A stretch of 64,000 nt of DNA from Pithys albifrons albifrons. Its lineage: Eukaryota > Chordata > Aves > Passeriformes > Thamnophilidae. The stretch covers positions 32,004,616 through 32,068,615 of the forward strand of contig NC_092467.1 of assembly GCF_047495875.1 (NCBI RefSeq), given 5' to 3'. Under the pieces are notes generated by a model. The model made no database searches, was not told where the DNA came from, and worked only from the letters and a program-made list of their open reading frames with translations. The number at the start of each line of letters is the position of its first letter. Within the stretch, counting starts at the first letter, position 1. The position numbers and the translations under genes were made by a program. This document shows, piece after piece, positions 62,085-64,000 of this stretch.

Positions 62085-63435
62085 TTGGCTGTTGGGTGTG
62101 CTTGGGTTGGATTGGATTGGGTTAGGTTGGGTTGGATTGGGGTGGGGTGGGTGTGCTTGGGTTGGGTTGGGTTGGATTGGGTTAGGGTGGGGTGGGGTGG
62201 GGTGGGGTGGGTTGGGGTGGAGTGGGTTGGGTTGGGTGTGCTTTGGGTGCGTTGGGTTGGGTGTGCTTGGGATGGGTTGGGGTGGATTGGGTTGGGTTGG
62301 GTTGGATTGGGTTGAGTTGGGTTGGGTGTGCTTGGGGTGGGTTGGGTTGGGTTGGGGTGGATTGGGTTAGGGTGGGGTGGGGTGGGGTGGGGTGGGTGTG
62401 CTTGGGGTGGGTTGGGTTGGGTGTGCTTTGGGTGCGTTGGGTTGGGTGTGCTTGGGATGGGTTGGGGTGGATTGGGTTGGGTTGGGTTGGATTGGGTTGA
62501 GTTGGGTTGGGTGTGCTTGGGGTGGGTTGGGTTGGGTTGGATTGGGTTGAGTTGGGTTGAGTGTGCTTGGGGTGGGTTGGGTTGGGTTGAGTGTGCTTGG
62601 GGTGGGTTGGGGTGGGGTGGATTGGGTTGGGTTGGGTGTGCTTGGGGTGGGGTGGATTGGGTTGGGTTGGATGTGCTTGGGTTGGGCTGGGTTGAGTTGG
62701 GTTGGGTGTGCTTGGGGTGGGTTGGGTTGAGTTGGGTTGGGTGTGCTTGGGGTGGGTTGGGATGGGTTGAGTGTGCTTGGGTTGGGCTGGGTTGAGTTGG
62801 GTTGGGTGTGCTTGGGGTGGGTTGGGTTGGGTGTGCTTGGGATGGGTTGGGGTGGATTGGGTTGGGTTAGATTGGGTTGAGTTGGGTTGGGTGTGCTTGG
62901 GGTGGGTTGGGTTGGGTTGAGTGTGCTTGGGGTGGGTTGGGTTGGGTTGGGTGTGCTTGGGGTGGGTTGGGTTGGGTTGAGTGTGCTTGGGGTGGGTTGG
63001 GGTGGATGTGCTTGGGTTGGGTTGGGGTGGGGTGGATTGGGTTGGGTTGGGTGTGCTTGGGGTGGGGTGGATTGGGTTGGGTTGGATGTGCTTGGGTTGG
63101 GCTGGGTTGAGTTGGGTTGGGTGTGCTTGGGGTGGGTTGGGTTGAGTTGGGTTGGGTGTGCTTGGGGTGGGTTGGGGTGGGTTGAGTGTGCTTGGGTTGG
63201 GCTGGGTTGAGTTGGGTTGGGTGTGCTTGGGATGGGTTGGGGTGGATTGGGTTGGGTTGGATTGGGTTGAGTTGGGTTGGGTGTGCTTGGGGCGGGTTGA
63301 GAGTGTGCTTGGGTTGGATTGGGTTGGGTTGGATGTGCTTGGGTTGGGTTGGGTTGAGTTGGGTTGGGTGTGCTTGGGGTGGGTTGGGGTGTGCTTGGGT
63401 TGGGTGTGCTTGGGTTGGGTTGTGCTGGGTTGAGT
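62085..63435. repeat. GGGTTG-rich array after exon q
   Basis: About 1.35 kb of GGGTTGGG, GGTGGG and GTGTGCTTGGG. Higher-order blocks recur (for example GGGTGTGCTTGGGGTGGGTT). Strong G/T bias on the + strand. Confidence 0.96.
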
Positions 63436-63825
63436 TGGGTTCAGGTAGGCTTAAATATTTTCTTGTAGGCTTAAATATTTTCAGATAGGCTTAAATATTT
63501 TCTGGTAGGCTTAAATATTGTCAGGTAAGCCTAAACACTTTCAGGTAGGCTTAAACATTTTCTTCTAGGCTTAAACATTTTCAGGTAGGCTTAAACATTT
63601 TCTTCTAGGCTTAAACATTTTCTTCTAGGCTTAAACATATTCAAATAGGCTTAAATATTTTCAGGTAGGCTTAAATATTTTCAGGTAGGATTAAAAATAT
63701 TCACATAGGCTTAAATATTTTCTTGTAGGCTTAAATATTTTCAGGTAAGCCTAAACACTTTCAGGTAGGCTTAAACACTTTCAGGTAGGCCTAAACATTT
63801 TCAGGTAGGCTTAAACATTTTCCCC
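63436..63825. repeat. 20-bp array, about nineteen units
   Basis: Unit AGGCTTAAATATTTTCAGGT and variants. About ten units read TTTTCAG|GTAGG or TCAG|GTAAG, that is an acceptor-like site joined to a donor-like one. Confidence 0.95.
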
Positions 63826-64000
63826 ACACTTGAAATGCAAAGTAGGGGGTGTGTTTCTGTGAAGGAAATTGTGGAGGACGGAGCAAAAGCTCCAGACTGT
63901 GGAAAGAGGAGTCAGGGATGAGTCTGCCCCAGGCCAGGATGGTGCTGGGGGGCACTTTTTAAGGCACATGTGCCAGGAGGTTTTCAGCACGTGGTGGTGA

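Larger units (their letters stand above)
62062..64000 (+). other. Intron after exon q, left part
   Basis: Contains a GGGTTG-rich array to 63435 and a 20-bp array to 63825. The last 175 bp look unique and the intron continues past the right edge. Confidence 0.88.

Noticed and set aside
62085..63435. Interstitial telomere
   Set aside because: The unit is GGGTTG/GGTGGG with GTGTGCTTGGG, not TTAGGG, and it lies inside a gene.

Overview
The window is vertebrate nuclear DNA, almost certainly avian and probably from a songbird. It carries one gene, on the + strand: an internal stretch of CACHD1 (VWFA and cache domain containing 1), a single-pass membrane protein related to the calcium-channel alpha2delta subunits. 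Seventeen exons, at 6876-62061, have good splice sites and compatible phases. They join into 822 uninterrupted codons (2466 nt), about two thirds of the protein. The signal peptide and start codon lie to the left of the window; the C-terminal extracellular part, membrane segment and tail lie to the right. The exon order gives the VWA N-terminal region (6876-30143), the VWA domain with a variant metal site (31237-41495), a first Cache-type region (41400-44547), a linker (46389-48949) and a second Cache-type region (51043-62061).

The bird assignment rests on abundant CR1 LINE fragments with the typical 3' end, on a tRNA-Ile-headed SINE with a CR1-like tail of the kind known from passerines, and on short ERV solo LTRs. 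This is inferred from families I recognise, without a database search.

The introns hold most of the unusual content. 1-6875: a SINE, a 1.2-kb GC-rich minisatellite, a 147-bp array and CR1. 7025-20082: a higher-order repeat that copies the end of the preceding exon with its splice donor, an ATTTT tract, a 1-kb homopyrimidine tract, 22-bp and 15-bp arrays, an antisense solo LTR and a CR1 with a reverse-transcriptase remnant. 20190-30016: a second homopyrimidine tract, a 42-bp array, several CR1s and a 51-bp array nested in CR1. 30144-46388: further arrays, SINEs and four antisense solo LTRs. 47448-51042: two large minisatellites that start at the donors of two adjacent exons, plus a probable sense LTR. 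51225-62061: one more antisense LTR, a long CR1, TTTAGGGCCGG-like twin arrays and an 88-bp array. 62062-64000: a 1.35-kb GGGTTG-rich array followed by a 20-bp array.

Three patterns stand out. (1) Several minisatellites begin at or just after 5' splice sites, and several have repeat units that contain donor-like sequence. In the intron after the exon ending at 47447, five repeated donor-like sites all keep the CACHD1 frame. (2) A CR1 group carries an inverted duplication of its 3' region that forms near-perfect 38-39 bp hairpins at several loci. (3) All six LTRs of one family are antisense to the gene, and four have exact 5-bp target duplications. I found no second protein-coding gene, functional tRNA gene, CRISPR array or complete provirus.
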